Part shown: in pieces, positions 1 to 9,277 of the stretch | Position numbering within the stretch: the stretch's first letter is position 1 | How the letters are laid out: each line of letters starts with the position of its first letter | NCBI GenBank assembly: GCA_022824305.1 | Contig: JAJEAD010000059.1 | Span: forward strand, 62,001 to 126,000 | Source: Gammaproteobacteria bacterium | GTDB lineage: Bacteria > Pseudomonadota > Gammaproteobacteria > HK1 | Direction: 5' to 3' | Length of the DNA stretch: 64,000 nucleotides | The notes under the pieces: generated by a model | The model's database searches: none | Told to the model about the DNA's origin: nothing | What the model saw: only the letters and a program-made list of their open reading frames with translations | Made by a program: the position numbers and the translations under genes

Positions 1-1
1 G

Positions 2-676
<675 letters not shown>

Positions 677-701
677 ACGATTTCTCTTGGAGCGAAGTGC
701 A

Positions 702-2792
702 ATGTCCCTTGTGAAGTACGAAAAACGCGACGGCGTGGGACTCGTCCTCGTCGACAACCCGCCGGTGAACGCCTTCAGCGTCGGAGTGCCGCGCGGCATC
801 ATGGAGTCGCTGGCCGCGGCTGCGGCCGACCCTGACGTGTCGGCGGTGGTGGTGGCGGGCAGCGGGCGCACCTTCATCGCCGGCGCGGACATCAAGCGCC
901 TGGGCGCCTGGCCGGAGGGCGAGCCCAATCTTCGCGACGCCATCGAGGTGTGCGAAGCGAGCGAGAAGCCGGTGGTCGCCGCGATCCACGGCCATGCCCT
1001 CGGCGGCGGGCTCGAGCTCGCGATGGCCTGCCACTATCGGGTCAGCACCGCGGATGCACGCCTCGGCCAGCCCGAGGTGAAGATCGGCGTGCCGCCCGGG
1101 GCGGGAGGCACGCAGCGTCTGCCACGCCTGGTGGGCGCGGCAAAAGCGCTCGAGATGATCCTGAGCGGAGCCCCCATAAGCGGCGCGCAGGCCGCCGGCG
1201 TGGGGCTCGTGGACCGGGCGGTGGAGCGGGATCTCGTCGACAAGGCGGTCGCCTTCGCGGCCGAGCGGGCCGCCTCCGGCGGTCCCCACCCGAGGGTGCG
1301 CGACCGCGAGGTCCGGGTCGACGACCCCGGTATCTTCGACGCGATGCGAAAGCAGATCGAGCGCCGTGCCCGCGGCATGCGCGCGCCCTACGCGTGCATC
1401 GAGTGCGTCGAGGCGGCGGTACAGCTCCCCTTCGACGAGGGCATCGCGAGAGAGTACGAAATCTTCGATGCGCAGGTCCGCTCGCCGGAGGCGGCGGCGC
1501 TGCGCCACCTCTTCTTCGCGGAGCGGCAGATCGCGCGCGTTCCGGGCATCGGCAAGGACATCGTGACGCGCGACATCCGCGAGGGCGCGGTGATCGGCGC
1601 GGGGACCATGGGCAGCGGCATCGCCATGAACTTCGCCAACGCGGGCATTCCGGTGAAGCTCTTCGACCTGGGCGGCGAGCAGCTCGACCGGGCCATGGCC
1701 GCCATCGAGCGGAACTACGCGTCCACGGTGAGCAAGGGGCGCCTGAGCGAGGCGGCGATGCGTGAGCGTCTCGAGCGCATCACGCCGGTGCTCGAGCTCG
1801 AAGCGGTCGCCTCGGCGGACTTCGTCATCGAGGCGGTCTTCGAGGAGATGGCGCTCAAGCTCGACACCTTCGCCCGCCTCGACGCCATCTGCAAGCCGGA
1901 GGCGATCATCGCCAGCAACACCTCCTACCTCGACGTGAACCGCATCGCCGCCGCCACCGGGCGCGCCTCCCAGGTGCTCGGCACCCACTTCTTCAGCCCC
2001 GCCAACGTCATGCGCCTGCTCGAAGTGGTGCGCACCGACAGCGTGAGTGACGAGGTGCTCGCCACCACACTTGGCGTAGGGCGCCGGATGGGCAAGGTGC
2101 CGGTGGTCTCGGGCGTCTGCCACGGCTTCATCGGCAACCGCATGCTGGAAGGCTACCTGCGCGAGGCGGCGTTCCTCGTCGAGGAAGGCGCACTGCCGCA
2201 GGACGTCGACCGGGTGCTCACCGACTTCGGCTTTCCCATGGGGCCCTTCGCGGTCAGCGACCTCGCGGGGCTCGACATCGGCTGGCGCAGCCGCCGGGAT
2301 CACCACGCGGCGGAGGATGAGCGCCGCTACAGCGGGACCATCGGCGACCGCCTCTGCGAACGCGGATGCTTCGGCCAGAAGACGGGCTCGGGCTACTACC
2401 GCTACGAGGCGGGCAGCCGCGCGCCGATACCGAGCCCGGAGGTGGAGGCGCTCATCAAGGAGGTCTCGGCCGAGCTCGGCATCGAACGCCGCGCCATCGA
2501 CGACGAGGAGATCCTGTCGCGCTGCATCTACCCCGTCGTCAACGAGGGTGCCAAGGTGCTGGACGAGGGCATTGCGCTCCGCGCCGGCGACATCGACATC
2601 GTGTGGCTGAACGGATACGGCTTTCCCGCCCACCGCGGCGGGCCGATGCACTACGCCGACCACGTCGGTATCGCGTCCATCTACCGCCGCGTGTGCGACT
2701 ACCACGAGCGCCACGGCGCGTGGTGGCAGCCGGCCCCGCTGCTGGAGCGCATGGCGAGGGAAGGCACGACCTTCGCGGAGCGCGATGCGTGA
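702..2792 (+). CDS. bifunctional enoyl-CoA hydratase / 3-hydroxyacyl-CoA dehydrogenase (FadJ-like)
   Basis: A 696-residue trifunctional-type beta-oxidation enzyme. The N-terminal crotonase domain carries GRTFIAGADIKRL (oxyanion-hole region) and GGGLELAMACHYR. The NAD-binding Rossmann motif GAGTMGSGIA lies near residue 298, followed by the HCDH signature ASNTSYLDVNRIA, GTHFFSPANVM and a duplicated C-terminal HCDH domain ending in GFPAHRGGPM. I chose ATG 702 (MSLVKYEK) over an upstream in-frame codon at 669, because homologues begin close to the first crotonase strand and 669 overlaps the preceding ligase gene. The enzyme would hydrate enoyl-CoA and oxidise the 3-hydroxyacyl-CoA. It probably forms an operon with the upstream ligase; no thiolase is adjacent. 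Confidence 0.95.
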   Translation: MSLVKYEKRDGVGLVLVDNPPVNAFSVGVPRGIMESLAAAAADPDVSAVVVAGSGRTFIAGADIKRLGAWPEGEPNLRDAIEVCEASEKPVVAAIHGHALGGGLELAMACHYRVSTADARLGQPEVKIGVPPGAGGTQRLPRLVGAAKALEMILSGAPISGAQAAGVGLVDRAVERDLVDKAVAFAAERAASGGPHPRVRDREVRVDDPGIFDAMRKQIERRARGMRAPYACIECVEAAVQLPFDEGIAREYEIFDAQVRSPEAAALRHLFFAERQIARVPGIGKDIVTRDIREGAVIGAGTMGSGIAMNFANAGIPVKLFDLGGEQLDRAMAAIERNYASTVSKGRLSEAAMRERLERITPVLELEAVASADFVIEAVFEEMALKLDTFARLDAICKPEAIIASNTSYLDVNRIAAATGRASQVLGTHFFSPANVMRLLEVVRTDSVSDEVLATTLGVGRRMGKVPVVSGVCHGFIGNRMLEGYLREAAFLVEEGALPQDVDRVLTDFGFPMGPFAVSDLAGLDIGWRSRRDHHAAEDERRYSGTIGDRLCERGCFGQKTGSGYYRYEAGSRAPIPSPEVEALIKEVSAELGIERRAIDDEEILSRCIYPVVNEGAKVLDEGIALRAGDIDIVWLNGYGFPAHRGGPMHYADHVGIASIYRRVCDYHERHGAWWQPAPLLERMAREGTTFAERDA

Positions 2793-2986
2793 GGGTCCGC
2801 GCGGAACGGCCGGAGCGCTTCGCATCGGAGCCGGAACTCGGGCCGGTGCCGGCGTTGCGCCTGGCGGCGGCGCTTGACGGAGGCCATGTGTCGGTCCGAC
2901 GCGCGGCCGCCCTCGTCGGACTGCCGATCGAAGGACTGGAGGAACTGTTCGCGGTCCACTGCGTGGAGCAGGTGATCGACCTTTGA
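2789..2986 (+). CDS. small UPF0175-like helical protein
   Basis: A 65-codon frame starting with GTG that overlaps the stop of the FadJ-like gene (GTGA overlap) and ends in a TTGA overlap with the next frame. The core, LRLAAALDGGHVSVRRAAALVGL followed by ELFAVHCVEQVIDL when read in two pieces, resembles the helix-turn-helix-like pattern of UPF0175 antitoxin-type proteins (small helix, 'grisvgkAAelaGl', short C-terminal helix). This is pattern recognition only. No toxin follows; the next frame is a MoaE-like fragment. It could be a genuine small regulator or a leftover, and translational coupling to the beta-oxidation gene is suggested by the overlap. Confidence 0.45.
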   Translation: MRVRAERPERFASEPELGPVPALRLAAALDGGHVSVRRAAALVGLPIEGLEELFAVHCVEQVIDL

Positions 2987-3192
2987 ACGGAACCCTCGAC
3001 CGCGGGGCTTCCGTGCTGGTGGTGACGGCATCGGCCCACCGCCACGCCGCCCTCGAGGCTTGCGCCTTCCTGACCGACTGGCTGAAGACGAAGGCGCCCT
3101 TCTCGAAGTTCGAGGAAGCCCCGGACGGCAGCCACTGGGTCGACGCCCGCGCCCACGATGACGAGGCCGCCGCCCGCCGGGAGAAGAAATGA
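2983..3192 (+). pseudogene. moaE: MoaE C-terminal fragment (molybdopterin synthase large subunit)
   Basis: Sixty-nine codons from a TTG align with the last ~65 residues of MoaE: GASVLVVTASAHRHAALEAC, then DWLKTKAPFSKFE and WVDARAHDDEAA, matching the E. coli segments around SAHRSSAFEA, YLKTRAPFWKRE and WVEARESDQQAA. The two lysines equivalent to catalytic Lys119 and Lys126 are kept, seven residues apart, as Lys35 and Lys42. The ~85 residues that should precede them, including the first half of the fold, are absent; the sequence upstream in this frame is antisense-like filler and a different small gene sits there. No moaD is next to it. I read it as a truncated remnant, although translation from the overlapping TTG is possible. 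Confidence 0.6.
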
Positions 3193-3226
3193 AGTCGGCC
3201 CCTCAACACACAATCAGGACCGGACA

Positions 3227-4342
3227 GTGAAGATTACGCGCGTTCGCGTCTACAGCGTCACGATGCCGCCCAAGACCGGAGGGTACAGTTCCGGCAGCGG
3301 CTTTCTGCCTCATATCGACACGTCCGTAGTCGTGCTCGTCGACACCGATGCGGGAATCACGGGCGCGGGCGAGACCTGCCCGATCGGAACGCACTACGCG
3401 CCCGCGTTTTCACAGGGGGCCGAGGCGGGCATCCCGATCGTCGCCGAAGGGCTCATTGGCGCCGATCCCTTCCATGTCGAGAAGATCAACCGGGAATGGG
3501 ACCGCAGCTTCAACGGTTCGCTCTACCTGAAAGCGCCCCTCGACACCGCGCTCTGGGACATCATGGGCCAGGCCACCGGACGGCCCGTGTGCGATCTTCT
3601 CGGCGGCCGCTGGCCCGAGCCGGTGCCTCTTTACCGTTCCGTGCTGTTCGGTGCCCTCACTTCTCCCGAGGACATCGTCGCTCCGATGCTCGCGTGCCGC
3701 GATGACGGCTACCGCCACTTCCAGCTCAAGGTCGGGGTCGCCGTCGACGATGACATCGAACGCGTGTTGGCCTGCGCCGACGCCCTGCAGCCGGGCGAGA
3801 TGATCATCGCCGACGCGAACACCCGCTTCTCGCTGCACGAGGCGATCCGCTTCGCCCAAGCCCTCAAGGACCTGGATCGCGTCGTGATCGAGCAGCCCTG
3901 CCTCACCCTCGAGGAGTGCATCCACTTCCGAAAGCACTGCCCGCTGCCTGTGAAGCTCGACGAGGTGATGACCACGCCGCGGGACCTGATCCGGGCCTAC
4001 GAGGCCGGCGCCCTCGACATCTGCTGCATCAAGATCGCGCGTGTCGGCGGGCTCACCAAGGCCCGGCGGATGCGTGATCTCTCTTGCGATCTCGGCCTCG
4101 CGGTCGTCGCCGACGACGTCTGGGGAAGCGACATCACCACAGCGGCCTTGACCCACTTTGCCTCCAGCACGCCAACCCGCAACGTGCTTTCGACCACCGA
4201 CCTTACCGACTACGTCACCGTCAGCCTCGCCGAGGGTTGCCCGCGCCCCAGGGACGGCTGCATCAGCGCCTCCGAGGCGCCGGGCCTCGGGGTCCAACCC
4301 GCAATGGACGTCCTCGGCCCGCCAGTCGCCGTGATCGAGTGA
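3227..4342 (+). CDS. enolase-superfamily (mandelate racemase/muconate lactonizing) enzyme
   Basis: A 371-residue barrel enzyme. The capping domain starts with VKITRVRVYSV. The barrel motifs are FQLKVGV (second-strand lysine), IIADANTRFS (metal Asp), VIEQPC (metal Glu), VKLDEVM (metal Asp/Glu position) and CIKIARVGGLTKARRM with VADDVWGSD near the end. The pattern resembles cis-3-hydroxy-L-proline dehydratase and proline-betaine epimerase type members, including GYSSGSGFLPHIDTSVV near the N-terminus. These enzymes abstract a proton alpha to a carboxylate. GTG 3227 was chosen because VKITRVRVYS is the conserved start; 3158 would add a basic, unrelated leader. Substrate is not determinable here. 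Confidence 0.88.
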   Translation: MKITRVRVYSVTMPPKTGGYSSGSGFLPHIDTSVVVLVDTDAGITGAGETCPIGTHYAPAFSQGAEAGIPIVAEGLIGADPFHVEKINREWDRSFNGSLYLKAPLDTALWDIMGQATGRPVCDLLGGRWPEPVPLYRSVLFGALTSPEDIVAPMLACRDDGYRHFQLKVGVAVDDDIERVLACADALQPGEMIIADANTRFSLHEAIRFAQALKDLDRVVIEQPCLTLEECIHFRKHCPLPVKLDEVMTTPRDLIRAYEAGALDICCIKIARVGGLTKARRMRDLSCDLGLAVVADDVWGSDITTAALTHFASSTPTRNVLSTTDLTDYVTVSLAEGCPRPRDGCISASEAPGLGVQPAMDVLGPPVAVIE

Positions 4343-4676
4343 AGGAGACTGCACGCCGCGACAGGGAATGACCGGTTGAACGGGTGAATGACGGTCGCCG
4401 GATCCTCGCCTTCATGCACGTCCATGTCCGTCGGCAGATGCCGGTTTCGGCGGGCTTGCAGCACGAGAAGAAAGAGCGTTCTTCGTCCTGTGCCGCGTAC
4501 TCCGACCGCCGAGCAGGTTCCGGGACATGCCGTCGTCGATCCGCTGATGTAGCCCTCGACCGCGAGACCTCGGCCCTCGTGGACGTGAACGCGGTAACCT
4601 AAGCCTTTCGGAGTGGAGCAGGAGCCGGAAACCGCCATCGGTCGCGCTATCTGCCGCAAGAGAGGGAGCTGAAGAC
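4343..4676 (+). other. 334-base gap without a convincing gene
   Basis: Between the enolase-superfamily gene and the luciferase-like gene. Short open frames exist on both strands (for example 4384-4602) but none has recognisable sequence or a good ribosome-binding site. The end of the gap carries AAGAGAGGGAGCT about 10 bases ahead of ATG 4677, a good ribosome-binding site for the next gene. Confidence 0.6.
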
Positions 4677-5591
4677 ATGCAGGTCGGGGTCATCTTTCCC
4701 CAGCTCGACATTGGAGCCGAGCCGGGGCCGGTGCGCGACTACGCGCAAGGAGTGGAGGGGCTCGGCTTCACCCACATCACCGTCTTCGACCAGGTGGTGG
4801 GGCTGGACCGCCGCCAGTTCGCGCGCTGGCCCTACGTGCACGACCACGAGGATCTCTTCCACGAGGTCTTCGTGCTCTTCGGCTTCCTGGCGGGGCTGAC
4901 TTCGCGCATCGGGCTCGCGACCGGGGTGCTGGTGCTGCCGCAGCGCCAGACCGCGCTCGTCGCCAAGCAGGCCGCCGAGGTCGACGTGCTGAGCGGCGGT
5001 CGCCTGCGCCTGGGCATCGGGGTCGGAATCAAGCCCGAGGAGTTCGAGGCGCTGGAGATCGCCTACCCGCGCCGCGGCCGGCGTTGCGAGGAGCAGATGG
5101 CCCTGATGCGTGCCCTGTGGACGAACGAGCTGGTCGATTTCGAGGGGGAATGGCATCGGGTGCGCCACGGCGGGATCAATCCGCTCCCGGTGCAGCGCCC
5201 GATTCCGATCTGGATCGGCGGACACTCCCCGCCGGTGCTCGATCGCATCGCGCGCAGCGCCTCGGGCTGGATGCCGAACTTCGAGCCGGACGAGGAGGGC
5301 GCCGCCATCGTCGCCCGACTGCACGAGCGCGCCCGCGCGCACGGACGCGACCCCGCGGACATCGGGTTCGAGCCCACCGTCAACGTGCTCGGACGCACCC
5401 CGGAGCAGTGGCGCGAGGACGCGCTCGCCTGGCGCGCTCTCGGGGCGACCCACCTCTCCGCCAACACCATGCAGGAGGAGTGGGACGAGGCCGCCGGCAT
5501 GTGGAGCAAGGCCGCAGGCGAGCGGATCGAGCGTGTCGAGGACCACCTCGCTCTGCTCGAGCGCTACATCGACGTCGTCGGAGACTTGTAG
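4677..5591 (+). CDS. luciferase-like (LLM class, F420/FMN-dependent) oxidoreductase
   Basis: A 304-residue TIM-barrel flavin/F420 oxidoreductase. Signature segments are FDQVVGLDR near residue 39, ATGVLVLPQRQTALVAKQAA, the typical LSGGRLRLGIGVGIKPEEF loop, EEQMALMRALW and the C-terminal PIPIWIGGHSPPVLDRIAR. This matches the TIGR03619-type LLM family, whose members use reduced F420 or FMN to act on various small molecules. A strong GGGAGCT ribosome-binding site precedes the ATG. It ends only six bases from the convergent deacetylase gene. Substrate unknown; a second family member sits at 27.9-28.7 kb. Confidence 0.9.
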   Translation: MQVGVIFPQLDIGAEPGPVRDYAQGVEGLGFTHITVFDQVVGLDRRQFARWPYVHDHEDLFHEVFVLFGFLAGLTSRIGLATGVLVLPQRQTALVAKQAAEVDVLSGGRLRLGIGVGIKPEEFEALEIAYPRRGRRCEEQMALMRALWTNELVDFEGEWHRVRHGGINPLPVQRPIPIWIGGHSPPVLDRIARSASGWMPNFEPDEEGAAIVARLHERARAHGRDPADIGFEPTVNVLGRTPEQWREDALAWRALGATHLSANTMQEEWDEAAGMWSKAAGERIERVEDHLALLERYIDVVGDL

Positions 5592-5597
5592 TCCCCT

Positions 5598-6509
5598 TCA
5601 CTCCGGGTCGAGCAGGTGGCGCACCTCCGGGATGGGGGCGTCGTAGTAGGGCACCCGGTCGACGCGCGGTGACCATGCGCCGCTCGCCGCCAGCGAGCGC
5701 ACGTGGGCGGCGACCTGGGCGTGGGTGGCGAACCACACGTCGCCCTTGGCCCGCATGTGCTCGATGAGGCCCCGCAGCGCGGCGGCGCGCGAGAGGCGAC
5801 CGCTCACCGCGGGATGCCACACCGCGACCCAGAGGCCCCCGAACTCCCACATCGCGTCGAACTCGGCCCGGAACACCTCGATGGCGCTCTGCGGGGAGGC
5901 GATGCGCATCAGGTAGTCGAAGGAGCGGGACGAGACGTACTGGTTGTAGTCGTCGATGGCCGCGGGCATCGGCAGCTCGACGAGCGAGCCCCTGCCGTTG
6001 TCGAGGATGAGCGGCACGTCGTCGGCGGGCAGCGAAGAGTCGTAGTCGAAGCCGGCCTCGATGAGCAGGTCGAGGGTGCGCTGGCCGATGCCGTAGTAGG
6101 GCGCCCGGTAGCCGCGCGGGCGCTCGCCGCTCACGCTCTCGATGAGCGCGATGCCCCGCTCGAGCGAGTCGCGCTCCTCCGCCTCCGACTGCTGGTTGGG
6201 CCACTCGTGCAGGTAGCCGTGGTGGGCGATCTCGTGGCCGGCCTCGACGATGCCTTCGACCGCGCGCGGGTAGCGCTCGATGACCCAGCCCGGCACGAAG
6301 AAGCTGACCGGCACTTCGTAGTCGCGGAAGAGCCGAACCAGGCGCGGCGCCGCGACCAGCGGGTCGTAGCGCATGTAGGTGAGTCCGTGCAGCTCCTGGT
6401 TCACGGTGCGCGGGTGGTTGAGGTGCACGATGCTGTCGGCGTCCATGTCGAAGCTGAACGCCACCGCGCAGCGCGCGCCGTTCGGCCAGGGGGGCGGGTT
6501 CTCGATCAT
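5598..6509 (-). CDS. polysaccharide deacetylase / allantoinase-like (PuuE-type) hydrolase
   Basis: A 303-residue NodB-homology protein. The first catalytic motif is AFSFDMDADS near residue 20, the metal-histidine motif is GHEIAHHGYLHEW, and YRAPYYGIG forms the third motif. The arrangement, with a short N-terminal PPPWPNGARCAVAFSF segment, is that of the PuuE/allantoinase-like branch, which acts on small amides or chitin-type oligomers rather than peptidoglycan. There is no signal peptide, so it should be cytoplasmic. ATG 6509 (MIENPPPWP) was chosen; the frame stays open further upstream but the extra residues are arginine-rich and overlap the divergent M24 gene. It is transcribed divergently from the ectoine-hydrolase-like gene. 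Confidence 0.85.
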   Translation of the reverse strand: MIENPPPWPNGARCAVAFSFDMDADSIVHLNHPRTVNQELHGLTYMRYDPLVAAPRLVRLFRDYEVPVSFFVPGWVIERYPRAVEGIVEAGHEIAHHGYLHEWPNQQSEAEERDSLERGIALIESVSGERPRGYRAPYYGIGQRTLDLLIEAGFDYDSSLPADDVPLILDNGRGSLVELPMPAAIDDYNQYVSSRSFDYLMRIASPQSAIEVFRAEFDAMWEFGGLWVAVWHPAVSGRLSRAAALRGLIEHMRAKGDVWFATHAQVAAHVRSLAASGAWSPRVDRVPYYDAPIPEVRHLLDPE

Positions 6510-6666
6510 CGCTGCGTCCTCGTGTTGTGCGGGAGGAGGCGAGCCACGGCGCCCCGCCATGCCATCGATGGCCGGCGCCGGCGGCGTCGCGCCCGCTTCG
6601 CGGTAGCGTTTGCGTGCCCGCGAGACGGTAGCATGCACGTCCCGAGCACGGCAGGAGAGTGAAGCG

Positions 6667-7839
6667 GTGAGCGTATTCGCGCCCGAGGAGTACCGCCGGC
6701 GCATCGCCGCGACCAGGGAGCGCATGGCGGCGGAGGGCATCGACGTGCTGCTCGCCAGCCACCCCGCCAACATGAACTACCTGAGCGGCTACGACGGCTG
6801 GTCCTACTACGTGCACCAGCTCGTGGCCCTCTCCCTCGACGACGGGGACCCGGTGTGGATCGGGCGGGAGATGGACGCCGCCGGCGCGCGTCTCACGGTG
6901 TTCATGGACGAGGGCCGGATCCACTCCTACCCGGACGAGTACGTCGACGCCCGCGACCGGCACTGCATGCAGCGCGTAGCCGGGATCCTCGAGTCGCTCG
7001 GCTGGCACCGGGGTCGCATCGGGGTGGAGATGGACGCGTGGTACTTCACCGCGCGCGCCTACGTCGAGCTCGGGGCGTGCCTGACCGAGGCGCGGCTCGT
7101 CGACGCGTGGCCGCTGGTCAACTGGGTCCGCCTCGTCAAGTCGCCGCCCGAGATCGAGATGATGCGCGCGGCGGGCCGGATCGTGTCGCGGGCGATGGGC
7201 GTGGCGGCGGAGGCGATCGCGCCCGGCGTGCGCGAGTGCGACGCGATCGCGGAGATCACCCGGGCGCTGCTGCAGGGCACGCCCGAGCACTGGGGCGACT
7301 ACCCCGCGACGCTGCCGCACGCGGGCAGCGGCGCGAAGGCCGCCGCACCCCATCTCACCTGGACCGGGGCGCCCTTCGAGGCCGGCGCCGCCACCAACAT
7401 CGAGCTCGGCGGCTGCCACCACCGCTACCACGCCGCGCTCGCGCGCACCCTGTGCCTGGGGAGCGCGCCTCCGCGCCTGCATACCCTCGCCGAGGTCACT
7501 CGCGAGGGCCTGCACGCGGCGCTCGACGCGGCACGTCCCGGCGCCGCCTGCGAGGAGGTGGAGGCGGCGTGGCGGCGCGTGATCGCCCGCGCCGGCTACG
7601 AAAAGCGCTCGCGCATCGGCTACTCCATCGGGCTCAACTACCCTCCGGACTGGGGCGAGCAGAGCGCATCGCTTCGCGCCGGCGACACCACGGTGCTCGA
7701 GCCGGACATGTGTTTCCACCTGATGCTCGGCATGTGGATGGACGGTTGGGGCTTCGAGCTGAGCGAGACCTTCCGGGTCGCCGAGGGCGAGCCGGAGGTG
7801 CTGACCGACTTTCCGCGAGAGTTGCTGACCAAGGAGTAG
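6667..7839 (+). CDS. doeA: ectoine hydrolase (DoeA/EutD-like, M24 family)
   Basis: A 390-residue creatinase-fold protein that follows characterised DoeA closely: LSGYDGWSYYVHQ, WIGREMDAAGAR, IGVEMDAWYF, NWVRLVKSPPEIEMM, GDYPAT, AAPHLTWTGAPF, CHHRYHAALARTLCLG, IGYSIGLNYPPDWGE and a C-terminal ELSETFRV. DoeA opens the ectoine ring to N-acetyl-diaminobutyrate. The metal-binding Asp of true methionine aminopeptidases is missing, as expected for the metal-free creatinase/DoeA branch. GTG 6667 is preceded by AGGAGAG about eight bases upstream. The divergent neighbour is a deacetylase-fold protein; the DoeB partner is not next to it. Two further M24 paralogues lie at 17.6 and 43.8 kb. Confidence 0.8.
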   Translation: MSVFAPEEYRRRIAATRERMAAEGIDVLLASHPANMNYLSGYDGWSYYVHQLVALSLDDGDPVWIGREMDAAGARLTVFMDEGRIHSYPDEYVDARDRHCMQRVAGILESLGWHRGRIGVEMDAWYFTARAYVELGACLTEARLVDAWPLVNWVRLVKSPPEIEMMRAAGRIVSRAMGVAAEAIAPGVRECDAIAEITRALLQGTPEHWGDYPATLPHAGSGAKAAAPHLTWTGAPFEAGAATNIELGGCHHRYHAALARTLCLGSAPPRLHTLAEVTREGLHAALDAARPGAACEEVEAAWRRVIARAGYEKRSRIGYSIGLNYPPDWGEQSASLRAGDTTVLEPDMCFHLMLGMWMDGWGFELSETFRVAEGEPEVLTDFPRELLTKE

Positions 7840-8098
7840 GGGCCGGTCATCGGCTGCTCTCCGGCAGGCGCAACACTGGCGGCGGAATCTCTCAGCCGGA
7901 CCGAATGAAACGAAAGGCGGGTCACGCGCCCCGGACCGGTGCGACCTTCCCGGCGCGCTCTCCGGCCTGATCGCCCGCTGCAGGGGAGCTTCGGGTGCGC
8001 CAGGCCGTTGAATCGGGTCTTCCGTACGAAAGCTCAGGGGGAAAGTCGGGGACATTTGTTTACACTGAACGCATGACTGCGCGCGTCCGGCTTTCCGC

Positions 8099-8668
8099 AT
8101 GACGGTCGTCGTGGCCGTGCGCAAGGACGCAGGGGCGGTCATTGCGGCGGATTCCGCCCAGTCGGACGGCTCGATGGTGGTGCCCGCGCACTTCTACCGC
8201 GACCACACCAAGCTGCTGCAATGCGGCGACTGCTGGCTCGGAAGCTCGGGGTGGTCCGCGACCGTGGACGCCCTGGAGAGCATCGTTCGCGGTCATGGCG
8301 CGAAGCTCGATTTCACTTCCCGCGCCGCGACTTTCGAGAGCGCGCGGCGCATCCACCGCCTGCTCAAGGACGAGTACTTCGTGGAGACTCAGGAGGACAA
8401 GGAGCAGCCGGTCGAGTCCAGCCAGGTCGATGCGCTCATCGTCGGGCCGGCCGGGATCTTCGAGTTCGAGAGCTATCGTTCCGTATCCGAGTACGCGCGC
8501 TACTGGGCGATCGGTTCGGGCAAGACGCTCGCGCTCGGGGCGATGCACGCGGTGTACGATCTCCTTGGGGACCCGCTGGATATCGCCCGGGCGGGGGTGG
8601 AGGCGGCGTGCGAGCTGGACGAGGGTTGCCGCCTGCCGATGGAGCACGTCCGCGTGGACTTGCGCTGA
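8099..8668 (+). CDS. stand-alone HslV/proteasome-type Ntn hydrolase
   Basis: A 189-residue protein beginning MTVVVAVRK, so removal of Met exposes a threonine, as in HslV (TTIVSVRR). Counting that Thr as residue 1, Asp17 (AADSA) and Lys37 (HTKLL) fall close to the catalytic Asp17 and Lys33 of HslV, and CWLGSSGW matches the glycine-rich strand after it. YWAIGSGKTLALGAMHA corresponds to the IAIGSGGPYA segment. No HslU or other unfoldase lies next to it, and insertions around residues 25-36 and 95-120 set it apart from true HslV. It is probably a proteasome-fold Ntn hydrolase of unknown substrate. The upstream neighbour ends 259 bases earlier. Confidence 0.7.
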   Translation: MTVVVAVRKDAGAVIAADSAQSDGSMVVPAHFYRDHTKLLQCGDCWLGSSGWSATVDALESIVRGHGAKLDFTSRAATFESARRIHRLLKDEYFVETQEDKEQPVESSQVDALIVGPAGIFEFESYRSVSEYARYWAIGSGKTLALGAMHAVYDLLGDPLDIARAGVEAACELDEGCRLPMEHVRVDLR

Positions 8669-8746
8669 CGGAAGGCGGGATTTCCGGGCGCCGGTGCCGT
8701 CACCTCACCGGACCCCGCCACTGTTGAGATGGAGGTAGACACATCC

Positions 8747-9178
8747 ATGAACAAAGCGACCTCGAGATTCATCATCCCGGCCCTGCTCTTCCTCTTTGCG
8801 CCCCTGGCGTGGTCGCAGGACATCACCGGGCTCTGGGATGCGGGCGAGAGCAACGTGGAGATATACGCCTGCGGCGATGAGCTGTGCGGGCGGATCGCGG
8901 AGCTCGACGAGCCCCTCGACGAGAACGGGAACCCGAAGCTCGACACGAACAACCCGGACGAGGCGCTGCAGTCGCGGCCCATTCTGGGGATGGACCTCGT
9001 CGCGGGCTTCTCCTCCACGGGCGAAGGCAAGTGGGGCGGCGGCACCATCTACGATCCGCGTGACGGCAAGACCTACCAGTGCGCCATGTCGCTGAAGAAG
9101 GACGGGACGCTGGAGGTGCGCGGGTACGTGGGCCTCGCGATCTTCGGCAAGTCGGTGATCTGGACGCGCGTCGAATAG
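8747..9178 (+). CDS. DUF2147 exported protein
   Basis: A 143-residue exported protein. MNKATSRFIIPALLFLFAPL ending in AWSQ is a Sec signal peptide with cleavage likely after the Ala-Trp-Ser-Gln region. The mature part starts DITGLWDAGESNVEIY and carries the DUF2147 pattern CGDELCGRIAELDEPL, followed by GKWGGGTIYDPRDGKTY and a C-terminal GKSVIWTR strand. GGAGGT at 8731-8736 sits 10 bases upstream of ATG 8747 and decides this start over the in-frame ATG 8729. DUF2147 proteins are small periplasmic beta-barrel-like proteins of unknown function in proteobacteria and Bacteroidetes. It appears monocistronic, with a weak hairpin after it. Confidence 0.88.
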   Translation: MNKATSRFIIPALLFLFAPLAWSQDITGLWDAGESNVEIYACGDELCGRIAELDEPLDENGNPKLDTNNPDEALQSRPILGMDLVAGFSSTGEGKWGGGTIYDPRDGKTYQCAMSLKKDGTLEVRGYVGLAIFGKSVIWTRVE

Positions 9179-9181
9179 AAA

Positions 9182-9202
9182 CGCCGGCGGGGACCTCCGG
9201 CG
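9182..9202 (+). terminator. weak hairpin after DUF2147 gene
   Basis: CGCCGG (9182-9187) pairs with CCGGCG (9197-9202) around a nine-base loop, immediately after the stop codon. No T-run follows, so termination is only a possibility. Confidence 0.35.
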
Positions 9203-9277
9203 CCCCGAGATCGCGGTCGGCAGCCGGCGGGCGCCGGTGGTACTCTTGATTCCGGGCCTCTTGCCAGGAGCCGGACC

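Noticed and set aside
4384..4602. 72-codon frame in the gap after the enolase-superfamily gene
   Set aside because: No ribosome-binding site and no recognisable sequence.
8041..8070. GTCGGGGACATTTGTTTACACT ahead of the Ntn hydrolase as a mobile-element end or promoter, read as two overlapping short motifs
   Set aside because: TACACT is a fair -10 but no -35 lies at the right distance, and no repeat copy is visible in the window.
5380..8142. Open frame of 920 codons on the minus strand
   Set aside because: Runs across the deacetylase and DoeA-like genes in the wrong frame; no motif, Arg/Pro-rich.
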